Below are positions 16,918 to 26,142 of a DNA stretch of 64,000 nucleotides, piece after piece. Positions within the stretch are counted from its first letter, which is position 1; each line of letters starts with the position of its first letter. This DNA is from a virus, in the IMG/VR virus record IMGVR_UViG_3300020578_005105, positions 1 through 64,000 of that record. The stretch is one strand, 5' to 3'. Made by a program: the position numbers and the translations under genes. The notes under the pieces were generated by a model. It saw only the letters and a list, made by a program, of their open reading frames with translations. It did no database searches and was not told the origin of the DNA.

Positions 16918-17459
16918 ACTATAAAATTAACCCTTGGCATCATTTTGATGTCTCACATCTAACAACATTTGGCACAGATGTTCCTGTGTATACTCCTTCG
17001 GTTTATCGGGAATATCGCGGTGAAATTTTCACTACCTATCACACAAAATTGCACCCAGTTAATAGTTTGCTACCCGCCAACACAGAAATCCATAATCGAT
17101 TTTCTAAATCATACAAAGGTGTGTTACGGGGCTTACATTATGATGACAAAACCTGGAAGATGGTGCAAGCAACGGTAGGAGACATTTATTTGGTTGTATT
17201 AGATGTGCGTGAACACTCTAAAACATACGGTAGATGGGAATCATATATAATAACAGATAAGTTGCAGCATCAAGTTTTGATTCCCCCCGGATTTGCTAAT
17301 GGGCATTTTGCTCTGACTGATTGTATGTTTCATTATACATTGTTCTACGCAGGTGACTTTGTAGATGAGTCTAAGCAAGGTGTGATAAAGTGGAATGACC
17401 CAAGATTCAATATAGAATGGCCTTCAACAACACCAGTATTACAGCGGCGGGATTCATGA
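16914..17459 (+). CDS. rmlC: RmlC-like dTDP-sugar 3,5-epimerase
   Basis: RmlC epimerises dTDP-4-keto-6-deoxyglucose during dTDP-rhamnose synthesis. The 181-residue cupin shows FSKSYKGVLRGLHYD with the catalytic His, KMVQATVGDIYLVVLDVREHSKTYGRW, QVLIPPGFANGHFAL and the closing WNDPRFNIEWP. I chose ATG 16914 (ATGA overlap) over GTG 16908. RmlA, RmlB and RmlD are not obvious here, so the substrate may come from the host or from the SDR proteins downstream. Confidence 0.88.
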   Translation: MNYKINPWHHFDVSHLTTFGTDVPVYTPSVYREYRGEIFTTYHTKLHPVNSLLPANTEIHNRFSKSYKGVLRGLHYDDKTWKMVQATVGDIYLVVLDVREHSKTYGRWESYIITDKLQHQVLIPPGFANGHFALTDCMFHYTLFYAGDFVDESKQGVIKWNDPRFNIEWPSTTPVLQRRDS

Positions 17460-18085
17460 TTAAAAATATTGACCAATATCCAATAATTCACGACAGCTAC
17501 CATGACAAGGAGAGTTTGCAAGCCTTTGAAACGTTGATTGTCTCTCATTGGGAAAATGCCAAGATTCGGGGACCTGTTCATTTGTCTGATGGGAATGAGG
17601 AACAGTTGATTGAAATATTCAAGCGCATAGACAAACACGACTGGGTATTTTCCACATGGAGGTCTCATTATCACGCAATGCTCAAAGGTATTGATTCTAA
17701 CTGGCTAGAAAATCAAATCCTAGAAGGTAAATCTATCACTATATGCAACATCGAAGAAAAGTTTTATTCTTCTGCGATAGTAGGGGCAACGTTGCCTATA
17801 GCGTTAGGTGTAGCTCAAGGAATTAAAAAAAATAACGGTACAGAAAAAGTATGGTGTTTCATAGGAGACATGGCGTTTGAGACAGGTGCTTTTTATGAAG
17901 TGCATAAGTATGCAAGAAATTTCGAGCTGCCATTGTATTTTGTTGTTGAGGATAACGGAATTTCTACATACACTCCCACCGAAGCTACGTGGAAAGTCAA
18001 AAGAGATATACCGTCAGACGTAATTCATTACTCATATAAATCAAAATATCCCCATTATGGTAACGGTAAATGGATAGCATTCTAA
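17456..18085 (+). CDS. Thiamine-diphosphate enzyme, alpha (PP-domain) subunit
   Basis: The protein resembles the TPP-binding domain of 2-oxoacid dehydrogenase E1-alpha. It has SAIVGATLPIALGVAQGIK, then GDM-x26-DN in place of the classic GDG-x(24-27)-NN, with GDMAFETGAFYE and VVEDNGIST. It ends YPHYGNGKWIAF at 209 aa, much shorter than usual E1-alpha (over 300 aa). Start ATG 17456 overlaps the RmlC stop. The matching pyrimidine-domain subunit is 6 kb away at 24052. It may make a carbon-carbon bond or decarboxylate a keto acid for a branched sugar. Confidence 0.8.
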   Translation: MIKNIDQYPIIHDSYHDKESLQAFETLIVSHWENAKIRGPVHLSDGNEEQLIEIFKRIDKHDWVFSTWRSHYHAMLKGIDSNWLENQILEGKSITICNIEEKFYSSAIVGATLPIALGVAQGIKKNNGTEKVWCFIGDMAFETGAFYEVHKYARNFELPLYFVVEDNGISTYTPTEATWKVKRDIPSDVIHYSYKSKYPHYGNGKWIAF

Positions 18086-19539
18086 AATGTGTTTACAGCA
18101 ACTGGTTCACTGATGAGTTGGGTAACAGATATCCTTTACCCAACGTAATGCCAGACCCGCTTATTAAGTTTGCTTATAAACACTTTCTAAATGAAGGTCA
18201 CAGGATTTTAGATAATAAAAATTTTTTAGAGAATGAGCTAAGCAAAGAGAATGACAAGGAAATATTGCGGTATTATCATTGCAATTTCTATAGCTTTTTT
18301 AAAAAACATAATGAAGCAAACAATCTTGTTGATGAAAATCAGATAGAAGAAAATTGTACTTACATCTATCCCATTGAATTGAAGAACTATGATATGTTGT
18401 GGATTCCACAAACATATACTCTAAATGGAGTAGAGCATACCTATACCGTCATAGATACTTTTTCTGACCGATTATTAACTTTACTTCGTGAGAAAAAAGT
18501 GAAGATTGTAGCTAGTATTCCGTTTGAGCCAATCAATGATGTGTCAGGAGTAGTGACCTTTCGTAAAACCTTACAAGAACATGGTATTTTTCATGATGAT
18601 GCCATTGTGTGTGTCGGCGGAAACGAGTACGTTAATACAGATAACATCAAGACCTATGAGGTTAATCTGCCATTAACACAAGCGGGCGTTGAACTCTACA
18701 AGTTCGAGAAAACGAAAGAATATTTTCGGGGTGGTCTTGGATATGAGTGTCAATATGTATTACCTGAAGATTTAGATGCGACCCAGATGCGAGATAAAAA
18801 ATTTCTTTCGTTCAACCGGTCTATGAAACGGTATCACAGAGTCGCATTGGCATATACTGCCTTAAAACATAATTTGCTTGATGACGGCATTTTTAGCTTT
18901 TTGGGAGGTGATTTATTGTTCCTAACAAATGATGCCTTTAATGATGTACAGCGGGATTTAAGTCATTATTTGGACAGTTATCTCAATCATGAAATTGTTT
19001 TAGTTGGTGCTGATATTAGCCCAGTTAACTACTACACAGAAAAAATAATTAACCTACTCCCATATGAAGTCGATACACAGCATCTATCTTTAGAAGCAAA
19101 ATGTGGATTTACAACAAACAACAACAAGAAAGAATTCTATTCTCAAACTTATGTTAACATAACAACTGAATCTAGATTCACTGCAAACAAAGGTGTATTC
19201 TTTTCAGAAAAAACATATCGACCTATAGCGAATCTACAGCCATTCATCATGCTAGGTGATGCAGGCACACTAAAAGAACTACACAAAATAGGATTTAAAA
19301 CGTTCCATCCATTCATAGATGAGAGCTATGACACAGTTGATGATGCCAGAACAAGATTTAAAATGATAAGTGAGGAGATATTGAAGTTACGCAAAATGTC
19401 TCTAGAAGAAATTCATAACTGGTATTATTCTATAACAGATGTATTGCAGCACAATCAAAATTTATTAATGAGTTATTATAATGTTAACCCCTTTGAAACT
19501 GCTTTGAAAAAGCTAGTGAGAGATACCAATGGAATTTAA
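18070..19539 (+). CDS. Glycosyltransferase-like protein C
   Basis: The 489-residue third member of the family keeps the C-terminal signature SEKTYRPIANLQPFIM, GTLKELHKIGFKTF and HPFIDESYD but has a diverged N-terminal half. FLSFNRSMKRYHR resembles the donor-binding region of related phage transferases. It overlaps the upstream gene by 16 bases and the downstream SDR gene by 11. By analogy with A and B it should transfer a sugar. Confidence 0.6.
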   Translation: MDSILKCVYSNWFTDELGNRYPLPNVMPDPLIKFAYKHFLNEGHRILDNKNFLENELSKENDKEILRYYHCNFYSFFKKHNEANNLVDENQIEENCTYIYPIELKNYDMLWIPQTYTLNGVEHTYTVIDTFSDRLLTLLREKKVKIVASIPFEPINDVSGVVTFRKTLQEHGIFHDDAIVCVGGNEYVNTDNIKTYEVNLPLTQAGVELYKFEKTKEYFRGGLGYECQYVLPEDLDATQMRDKKFLSFNRSMKRYHRVALAYTALKHNLLDDGIFSFLGGDLLFLTNDAFNDVQRDLSHYLDSYLNHEIVLVGADISPVNYYTEKIINLLPYEVDTQHLSLEAKCGFTTNNNKKEFYSQTYVNITTESRFTANKGVFFSEKTYRPIANLQPFIMLGDAGTLKELHKIGFKTFHPFIDESYDTVDDARTRFKMISEEILKLRKMSLEEIHNWYYSITDVLQHNQNLLMSYYNVNPFETALKKLVRDTNGI

Positions 19540-20512
19540 AGATAAAGTTGTACTAGTAACTGGCGCCAATGGTCTAGTTGGTATGCCGACTGTTAGAAAG
19601 TGTGTTGAAGCTGGTGCAACAAAAGTATATGCAGTAGATTTGAAATTTTCTGACCGCATGGTTAGAATGGCAGTAGATTCTTCTGGTGTGATAGAATTAC
19701 TGGAAACAGACTTGACGTACTATCATAATTGTGAGCAATTGTTCCGAAAAGAAAAAGTTGACATTGTATTGCACGTTGCCGGTGTCAAGGGGTCTCCATC
19801 TAGAACAGCCAAATGCCCTGCTGATTATGTGTTTCCAATGTTGATGTTCAATACAAACATGATTAAAGCCTCGTTCGAAGCTAGTGTCGAATGGTTTGTC
19901 TATGTCTCGTCAGTTGGTGTATATAGCCCTGCTGAAGTGATGTATGAGGATAGTGTTTGGGAAACCATGCCATCTAAAAATGATTGGCATCCTGGTTGGG
20001 CAAAAAGAATGGGCGAATTGGCATTAGATTCTTTAAAAGTCCAGTATGGCTGGAAAAAATGGTCAATAATCAGACCTTCCAACATCTATGGACCCAACGA
20101 CAATTTCTCTCCTGATGCTACTGTGATAAGTTCTAATATCTGGAAGGCATTCAATACTGAAGGTGATATGATTTGTTGGGGTGATGGTTCACCGCGTCGA
20201 GATTTTGTGTTTAGTGAGGATGTTGCAGACGGAATTTTAGATGTCGTGAGATATGAAGTAAATGATGTTATAAATTTTGGTTGTGGTGAAGCCATCACGA
20301 TTAAAGATACTATTGAAACCATTGTTTCAGCATATGAGGAATGTGCTGGGAAAGTTCGGACAATCGTATGGGATACCTCTAAGCCTAATGGGGACCTGCT
20401 TCGTTTGTTAAGCACTGAAAACCAGAAAAAATACAACATCGCAGCTAAAACTAGTTTATATGACGGTATAAAAGCCTCTATAAATAGTTACAAGTCTTTT
20501 TTAGACGAATGA
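19529..20512 (+). CDS. SDR nucleotide-sugar epimerase/dehydratase-like protein 1, atypical active site
   Basis: An extended SDR of 327 residues with the NAD(P) loop VTGANGLVG, VLHVAGVKG, YVSSVGVYS, RPSNIYGPND and WGDGSPRRDFVFSEDVA. It resembles GDP-fucose synthase and related epimerases. The catalytic YxxxK is altered: the sequence reads HPGWAKRMGE, with Pro where Tyr should stand four residues before Lys. Either another Tyr serves or the chemistry differs. Overlaps the upstream gene by 11 bases. Confidence 0.85.
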   Translation: MEFKDKVVLVTGANGLVGMPTVRKCVEAGATKVYAVDLKFSDRMVRMAVDSSGVIELLETDLTYYHNCEQLFRKEKVDIVLHVAGVKGSPSRTAKCPADYVFPMLMFNTNMIKASFEASVEWFVYVSSVGVYSPAEVMYEDSVWETMPSKNDWHPGWAKRMGELALDSLKVQYGWKKWSIIRPSNIYGPNDNFSPDATVISSNIWKAFNTEGDMICWGDGSPRRDFVFSEDVADGILDVVRYEVNDVINFGCGEAITIKDTIETIVSAYEECAGKVRTIVWDTSKPNGDLLRLLSTENQKKYNIAAKTSLYDGIKASINSYKSFLDE

Positions 20513-20546
20513 GATATGTATTTAGTATAACTTAGTATGGAGAGTA

Positions 20547-21521
20547 ATGATGACCAAAGATATGAAGATTTTAATAACCGGTGGTTCAGGATTAGTTGGA
20601 CAAAATTTAACAAATAGATTAGTAGAGCAAGGATACACAAATCTTGTCGTGCATTTGCACAAAAGAAGGGTGCGAAATCCTCTTAGCTCAGTAACATATG
20701 TCCATGGGAATTTAATGGACTATGAAACATGCCTAAACATCACAAAGGGTGTAGATGTTGTTATACATGCAGCTGCCAGCACATCTAATGCTGTAGACAC
20801 GGTTGTTGACCCTCTAGCGCATGTAACACCCAACGTTGCAATGAACAATTTCTTAATTGACAGTTCTTATCGCAACAAAATTAAAAAGTACATCTTTATT
20901 TCTTCTAATACAGTCTACCCGCCTAAGGGCGATGAGCCTGTAACAGAATCCGATTTTCTGTTTGACCCACCATACCCCGTGTATTTTCCTGTAGGGTGGA
21001 TGAAGCGATATGCTGAAGTACAATGCGAACTATACGCTAAGTATCTACCAAATCCCATGACAACAGTTGTGGTGCGCCCAGCAAATCTATATGGGCCTCA
21101 TGATAAATTTGACTTTAATAAATGCCATGTAACGCCTGCAACTATACGAAAAGTGGCTGATAACATGAATCCTATTCCCATATGGGGAGATGGTTCAGAA
21201 CTGCGAGATTTAGTGTATATTGATGACTTTGTAGAGGCTATTCAAATAATCATGGAACAGCAAAACACTTATGATGTTTTCAATGTGGGGTCTAACAAAG
21301 TATACTCGGTGAACGAGGTGCTTGATGTGATGAAACAGTTAGTCAACAATTCCAATCCTGTTGAATATGTTCAAGGTAAACCTTCCATGATACCGGTAAG
21401 AAAAATTGATTCTAGCAAAATCAAGACACTATTGGGTTGGGAAGCGAAAACGAGTTTAGAAGATGGATTACTTAAAACCCATGATTGGTATCTGAGACAT
21501 AAAGATGAATTTAGGGGATAA
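20547..21521 (+). CDS. SDR nucleotide-sugar epimerase/dehydratase-like protein 2, atypical active site
   Basis: A 324-residue extended SDR with ITGGSGLVGQN, VVIHAAAST, FISSNTVYP, RPANLYGPHDKFD and IWGDGSELRDLVYIDDF. As in its neighbour the YxxxK Tyr is missing: FPVGWMKRYAE places Val four residues before Lys. Its two-part likeness to SDR 1 suggests a duplicated pair that may form a heterodimer or do successive steps. A GGAG ribosome site lies before ATG 20547; ATG 20550 is also possible. Confidence 0.85.
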   Translation: MMTKDMKILITGGSGLVGQNLTNRLVEQGYTNLVVHLHKRRVRNPLSSVTYVHGNLMDYETCLNITKGVDVVIHAAASTSNAVDTVVDPLAHVTPNVAMNNFLIDSSYRNKIKKYIFISSNTVYPPKGDEPVTESDFLFDPPYPVYFPVGWMKRYAEVQCELYAKYLPNPMTTVVVRPANLYGPHDKFDFNKCHVTPATIRKVADNMNPIPIWGDGSELRDLVYIDDFVEAIQIIMEQQNTYDVFNVGSNKVYSVNEVLDVMKQLVNNSNPVEYVQGKPSMIPVRKIDSSKIKTLLGWEAKTSLEDGLLKTHDWYLRHKDEFRG

Positions 21522-21563
21522 TGTTTTTACACACATCAAGACAAATTTTTTGGGGTTTAAGAT

Positions 21564-22502
21564 ATGACCAAGGTATTAATCACAGGAGGAGCGGGATATT
21601 TAGGTTCTACTATAGCCGAGCATCTATTATCGGCGGGGTATAGTGTATCCATTCTAGATAACTTGTTGTACAAACAAATATCCATACTGCATCTTTTCAA
21701 GAACCCAAACTTCCAATTCATGTTAGGTGATGTGCGTGATGTTTCTTTGTTACAAAAGTTAGTAAAGGAACATGAGGTGATTATTCCATTAGCTGCAATT
21801 GTAGGGATGCCGGCATGTAAAAAGAATCCCCAGTTAACTATTGATGTAAACTATAAACAGATTGAAAACATACTAGCTGTGCTGACAGACGTTCAGAAAT
21901 TGATTCTCCCTAACACCAATAGTCAGTATGGGTCATCCGAGCATATCATAACCGAAGAAAGCCCATTCAAACCTTTGTCACTATATGCAGAAACCAAATG
22001 CGATGCTGAATCTGCTATGCTAAGAAATGGCAATGGAGTTTCACTACGCTTAGCAACGGTGTTTGGCGTTTCACCAAGAATGCGTCAAGACCTATTGGTA
22101 AACGATTTCGTATACAAATCCATCGTCGATGGATATTTGGTCTTGTTTGAGGGGCATTTCAAACGAAACTATATCCATGTTCAGGATATTGCGAGAACGT
22201 TTCAATTTGTGATTGAAAACTATGATAAATGTAAAGGGCAGGCGTTTAATGTGGGGCTTTCAACAGCCAACTTGAGCAAGCTAGAATTAGCAGAAAAAAT
22301 TAAGCAGTATATCCCTTCGTTGGTCATTAAACAAGATGAGTTCAAGGAAGATTTTGATAAGAGAAATTACATCGTGTCCAACGAGAAACTGGAAAAGTTA
22401 GGATGGCGTCCTGCCTTTGATTTAAATTATGGAATCAAACAGTTAATACATGCATATCAAGTTGTTATAACCCATAATAATAGAAATTTCACAAACCTAT
22501 AA
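21564..22502 (+). CDS. NAD-dependent nucleotide-sugar epimerase/dehydratase
   Basis: A 312-residue extended SDR with a complete catalytic set: ITGGAGYLGS for NAD, PNTNSQYG for the Ser/Thr step, and LYAETK as YxxxK. RLATVFGVSPRMR and FKRNYIHVQDIA fit substrate-binding loops of GalE/RmlB-like enzymes. Unlike the two SDR proteins before it, its active site looks normal. The exact sugar is not readable from sequence. Confidence 0.88.
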   Translation: MTKVLITGGAGYLGSTIAEHLLSAGYSVSILDNLLYKQISILHLFKNPNFQFMLGDVRDVSLLQKLVKEHEVIIPLAAIVGMPACKKNPQLTIDVNYKQIENILAVLTDVQKLILPNTNSQYGSSEHIITEESPFKPLSLYAETKCDAESAMLRNGNGVSLRLATVFGVSPRMRQDLLVNDFVYKSIVDGYLVLFEGHFKRNYIHVQDIARTFQFVIENYDKCKGQAFNVGLSTANLSKLELAEKIKQYIPSLVIKQDEFKEDFDKRNYIVSNEKLEKLGWRPAFDLNYGIKQLIHAYQVVITHNNRNFTNL

Positions 22503-22511
22503 GGAGTTATC

Positions 22512-22928
22512 ATGCCAGAAAGAAAGTATTTGCACACACTAGGTGATTTGATTGACCGGTTGAGTATCGTACAGCTAAAAGAAGTCTTTATTCCTGAATT
22601 CAAAGAAGAATATTCCAAAGAAATCCAGGACATTACTCACGACATTCAAATTGTATTGGATGAACATAAGGGCGTCATTGACGCTGAAACCATCCGAGCA
22701 ATTGTGGTAGTTGCACAAATGAATCTTCACATCTGGCACAATGAATCGAATTATCGGAGAGGAATCAAAAATGGTAACAATCTTGAATTAACGCACGGGC
22801 TGAACGGTATTCGCAACACTGCTAAAAATGTAATCCAGGAAGCTGTTGGTGGAAGAAAAGATTACAAAGTGGATTGTTTAGCTGCTGACTTCAAGGATTG
22901 GGAAATTAGCTGGAAGAAGAAAGCATGA
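22512..22928 (+). CDS. Hypothetical protein in sugar block, 138 aa
   Basis: A helical, charged protein starting MPERKYLHTLGDLIDRLSIV with strong AAGGAG 8 bases upstream. LGDLIDRLSI and LHIWHNESNYRRG look like conserved motifs; I have an impression of similar proteins next to glycosyltransferases but cannot name the family. It couples by ATGA to a small membrane protein. Confidence 0.7.
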   Translation: MPERKYLHTLGDLIDRLSIVQLKEVFIPEFKEEYSKEIQDITHDIQIVLDEHKGVIDAETIRAIVVVAQMNLHIWHNESNYRRGIKNGNNLELTHGLNGIRNTAKNVIQEAVGGRKDYKVDCLAADFKDWEISWKKKA

Positions 22929-23137
22929 AGGTAATAGAAACCAAAAAAAGAACCACGGTGAAAACCGTCACATGGAGAATTGTGGCTGTTTTCAATTCGT
23001 GGCTTATATTGACATTAGATGTGGGGAACACTAACTTTCACAATGCAGTGTTAATGAACATAACCGGGTTTTTTGCGTTTTATTTTTTTGAACGTGTTTG
23101 GAGTAATATAAAATATGAGCGATATACAGTTAAATAG
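22925..23137 (+). CDS. DUF2061 small membrane protein, copy 2
   Basis: The 70-residue protein has KTVTWRIVAVFNSWLIL and then a second helix ending FFAFYFFERVWSNIKY, the two-helix DUF2061 layout (TWR near the start, ExxWxxIK at the end). It differs strongly from copy 1 at 4038. Its place among sugar genes may point to a membrane step, but no function is known. Confidence 0.8.
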   Translation: MKVIETKKRTTVKTVTWRIVAVFNSWLILTLDVGNTNFHNAVLMNITGFFAFYFFERVWSNIKYERYTVK

Positions 23138-24059
23138 GAAAGAATTTTATAAGAGATTTCATGGTATTAACTTACCCATCGATCACCCCAATTATTCCCA
23201 TGTCAGTATGTTAAGAGATTGGAGAATTGACCACGATTATCCTTGGACCAAGTGCCATAAGGAAAAAACTCCTATCAAAGGAATGATTTTTTCTGGTTGC
23301 TCGTTTACTTGGGGTCAGGGGTTATACTATTATAGCAATCTAGATTCTTTACGCGAACCTCCCCCAGATTGCTTTGATTCACTGTTGGTGAATCCTAGTC
23401 ATATCAAATTCATGGAAACAGTAAGATATCCCCGCCTAGTTGCCAAACATTTCAACACCTTTGAGCAAGTGGCACCTTTTAACGGCGGTTCTAATGAATC
23501 AGCTATAGAATACTGCATGCAAAAACTTTTCTTAGATCCTGACAATTATTACAAACCAGCTGATTTTAGTGATTATTCGCATTGTGTGTTTCAGATGACG
23601 CAATGGCAACGTAAGCATATTTTCATCAACTATAAAGGGCAACAATTAGATATCCACAATAACATACACAAAAGTTCTGACATTTTAACTGATTATTTGT
23701 TAGAAAATAACATAACGATTGAGGATTGGGAAGAATATGGGATACAGTTGAACGTGCATGATGTTAAGACTCATTTACAATTTCTAGAAAGTAAGGGAAT
23801 CAAGACATATCTTCTTACATGGCCAGATTATTACGTCAAATACATAGAAAAGGATTCTTGGTTGAAAGAAAGACACATCGTGTTTGATGTTTTGGGATAT
23901 AGCTACAACTCATTGGAGAGTCTTATGAATGCTGTACGAACTATGACTATTAAATATGATTTTCAGGAATTTAACAACACACCAAAAGACCATCACCCTT
24001 CCTTAAGATGCCATCGGCTAATTGCTGACACTCTCATAAAGAGAATTGAAAATGAGTAA
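23115..24059 (+). CDS. SGNH/GDSL hydrolase-like protein 3
   Basis: The 314-residue protein has the nucleophile block GMIFSGCSFTWGQGLYY and a clear block V, KDHHPSLRCHRLIAD. FNGGSNESAIEY may be the Gly-Asn block. It resembles the 33118 protein most: both share GCSFTxGxGLxYY, FQxTxW and DxHPSxxCHxxIA. It overlaps its upstream neighbour by 23 bases. Confidence 0.68.
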   Translation: MSDIQLNRKEFYKRFHGINLPIDHPNYSHVSMLRDWRIDHDYPWTKCHKEKTPIKGMIFSGCSFTWGQGLYYYSNLDSLREPPPDCFDSLLVNPSHIKFMETVRYPRLVAKHFNTFEQVAPFNGGSNESAIEYCMQKLFLDPDNYYKPADFSDYSHCVFQMTQWQRKHIFINYKGQQLDIHNNIHKSSDILTDYLLENNITIEDWEEYGIQLNVHDVKTHLQFLESKGIKTYLLTWPDYYVKYIEKDSWLKERHIVFDVLGYSYNSLESLMNAVRTMTIKYDFQEFNNTPKDHHPSLRCHRLIADTLIKRIENE

Positions 24060-24591
24060 TCCTGTCCCGTCACCCTATAAAGATGCATTGTCTACAGCCA
24101 TGGAATCTATTGCTGCAATTGAGGACAGTATATTCATTGGTCAACAGATTGTGTATGCTGGAAACCCTATGAGCACAACTTTAGGGGGTGTTTCCAAGGA
24201 TAAAATGATTGAATTACCTGTCATGGAAGAAACCCAGATGGGCATGACGTTAGGATTGGCAATGACCGGGAAAGTTGTAGTATCTTTCTATCCTAGATGG
24301 GATTTCATCATCCTCGCCTCGAATCAATTGATTAACCATGTAGATAAATTCAAGCACATGACGGGCAAGGACGTTCATATAATGATTCGTCTAGGAAAAG
24401 GTAGTGATAAACCACTAGACCCTGGTCATCAACATAAAGGAAATTATTTTAGCGAGTATCAGAAAATGTGTCCCAACATAAAGTTTTACGACTTACGGAC
24501 ACCTGAGGACATCGCTACGTCATATCAATCTGCTATGGATAACTCTGGTATTCATGTGTTGGTAGAATACCCTGAATTATATTATGCCTAA
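24052..24591 (+). CDS. Thiamine-diphosphate enzyme, beta (pyrimidine-domain) subunit
   Basis: It resembles the pyrimidine-binding domain of E1-beta/transketolase: PYKDALSTAMESIA at the start and ELPVMEETQMGMTLGLAMTGKVVVSFYPRWDF, in which a Glu would activate the thiamine ring. The third, C-terminal domain of normal E1-beta is absent (179 aa). With the alpha subunit at 17456 it would form a minimal two-chain enzyme. I start at ATG 24052, overlapping the upstream stop by 8 bases. Confidence 0.78.
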   Translation: MSNPVPSPYKDALSTAMESIAAIEDSIFIGQQIVYAGNPMSTTLGGVSKDKMIELPVMEETQMGMTLGLAMTGKVVVSFYPRWDFIILASNQLINHVDKFKHMTGKDVHIMIRLGKGSDKPLDPGHQHKGNYFSEYQKMCPNIKFYDLRTPEDIATSYQSAMDNSGIHVLVEYPELYYA

Positions 24592-24694
24592 GTACAAGGG
24601 GTATGAATATTTTTATGTGAATGGAAGTTCACATATTGAGTATGCAGCTATTGTTAACAACTGGTTGGATGATAATTTGGAGATGAGTAGATGA
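24584..24694 (+). CDS. Small protein, 36 aa
   Basis: ATG 24584 to TGA 24692-24694 fills the gap between two genes and overlaps both (8 bases upstream, ATGA downstream). The peptide starts MPKYKGYEYFYVNGSSHIEY and ends in an acidic helix. Overlaps at both ends in the manner of its neighbours argue that it is translated. Function unknown. Confidence 0.6.
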   Translation: MPKYKGYEYFYVNGSSHIEYAAIVNNWLDDNLEMSR

Positions 24695-26142
24695 TAATAT
24701 GGGGTATTTCCGCCAACAGTCATGATGCAGCCATCTCGGTTATTAATGACCGCGACATATTATTTGCGTCGCAATCTGAGCGATATTCAGGGGTGAAAAA
24801 TGATGCTCACCTGAACCCTGGAATTATTTCTGACGCTAAACAATACGGTGAACCTGACCTAGTAGTATGGTATGAGCGCCCGTTCATGAAATCGTTGAGG
24901 CAATTGCGCGCTGGACAGGGGTGGATAAACAACAACATCAAGCAATATCTACATAGCTATAACATCACGGCGCCTATCACAACAGTTGACCACCATAATA
25001 GCCATGCGGCAGGTGGATACTATACCTCAAACTTTGATGAAGCCGCTGTGTTGGTGATAGATGCCATCGGTGAGTTTGATACCACAACGATTTGGCATGG
25101 GCAGGGCAAGAAACTGGAAAAGAAGTTCTCTATCAAATATCCACACAGCCTAGGGTTGTGGTATTCTGCCATGACACAACGGGTGGGGCTGAAACCAAAC
25201 GAAGAAGAATACATCTTAATGGGTATGGCAGCATATGGTGACCCATTGAAATACACTTCTATTATTCTGGAAGATTTTTTTGATACCCGAGAAACATTGA
25301 AGTTGACTCATAATCTACATCGTGGATGCCTTTGGTGGCGACCTGAATTGACCACACAACAGGATATGTATGATATTGCAGCAGCCACACAATTTGTGTA
25401 TGAGTTGTATCTACATGATTTGTTGGATAAAGCTAAGAAATTGACTGATAGTAAAAATCTAGTGTTGGGTGGAGGATGTGCGTTGAACTGTGTTGCCAAC
25501 AGTATAGCTTTTCAGTACTTTGACTGTGTGTGGATTATGCCTAATCCAGGAGATGCGGGTAATAGTCTTGGAGCAATCGCGGCCTATCAACAAGAGTTTT
25601 TAAATTGGCAGGGACCATACCTTGGACACAAGATGGGAACAAAATACCCCACAAAACAATTAATTGAAACTTTACAAAAACAAAAAATTGTCGGTGTAGC
25701 ATCTGGCAGAGCTGAGTTTGGTCCCAGAGCGTTAGGTCACAGAAGTTTGTTGGCGGATCCGCGCGGTGATGACATCAAGGATGCAGTGAATGCCATTAAG
25801 AAGCGTCAGAAGTTTCGTCCTTTTGCTCCTGCTATTCTGGCTGAACATGCTTATAAATATTTTCATATGCCCACCGCTGAAACGCCGTATATGCAGTATA
25901 CTGCTTTATGTAAACAACCCCTAGCCTTTCCTGCCATCATTCATGCTGATGGCACCTCTAGAGTTCAAACAGTATCCAAGACAGACTCCCCTGACTTTTA
26001 TGAGTTTCTGCAAGAATGGTACCGGGAAACCGGGTGCCCTATGGTGTTGAACACAAGTTTAAATGTCAAAGGGAAGCCTATGGTAAATGACAGAAAGGAT
26101 GCTTTGATTTTCGAAAACACTTATAACGTTACTGTTCTATGA
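24691..26142 (+). CDS. Carbamoyltransferase (NodU/CmcH/TobZ family)
   Basis: The family transfers carbamoyl from carbamoyl phosphate via carbamoyl-AMP to hydroxyl groups of sugars or antibiotics. The 483-residue protein has the ASKHA-type N terminus WGISANSHDAAIS, metal-binding VDHHNSHAAGGYY, LGGGCALNCVAN, and the C-terminal part with GRAEFGPRALGHRSLLADPR and NTSLNVKGKP. It likely decorates the sugar made by neighbouring enzymes. Both ends overlap genes by ATGA. Confidence 0.93.
   Translation: MIIWGISANSHDAAISVINDRDILFASQSERYSGVKNDAHLNPGIISDAKQYGEPDLVVWYERPFMKSLRQLRAGQGWINNNIKQYLHSYNITAPITTVDHHNSHAAGGYYTSNFDEAAVLVIDAIGEFDTTTIWHGQGKKLEKKFSIKYPHSLGLWYSAMTQRVGLKPNEEEYILMGMAAYGDPLKYTSIILEDFFDTRETLKLTHNLHRGCLWWRPELTTQQDMYDIAAATQFVYELYLHDLLDKAKKLTDSKNLVLGGGCALNCVANSIAFQYFDCVWIMPNPGDAGNSLGAIAAYQQEFLNWQGPYLGHKMGTKYPTKQLIETLQKQKIVGVASGRAEFGPRALGHRSLLADPRGDDIKDAVNAIKKRQKFRPFAPAILAEHAYKYFHMPTAETPYMQYTALCKQPLAFPAIIHADGTSRVQTVSKTDSPDFYEFLQEWYRETGCPMVLNTSLNVKGKPMVNDRKDALIFENTYNVTVL

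Noticed and set aside
25852-25859. TATAAATA inside the carbamoyltransferase gene
   Set aside because: It lies deep inside a coding region (Ala-Tyr-Lys-Tyr-Phe codons) almost 300 bases from the next start, so chance is likelier than a promoter.
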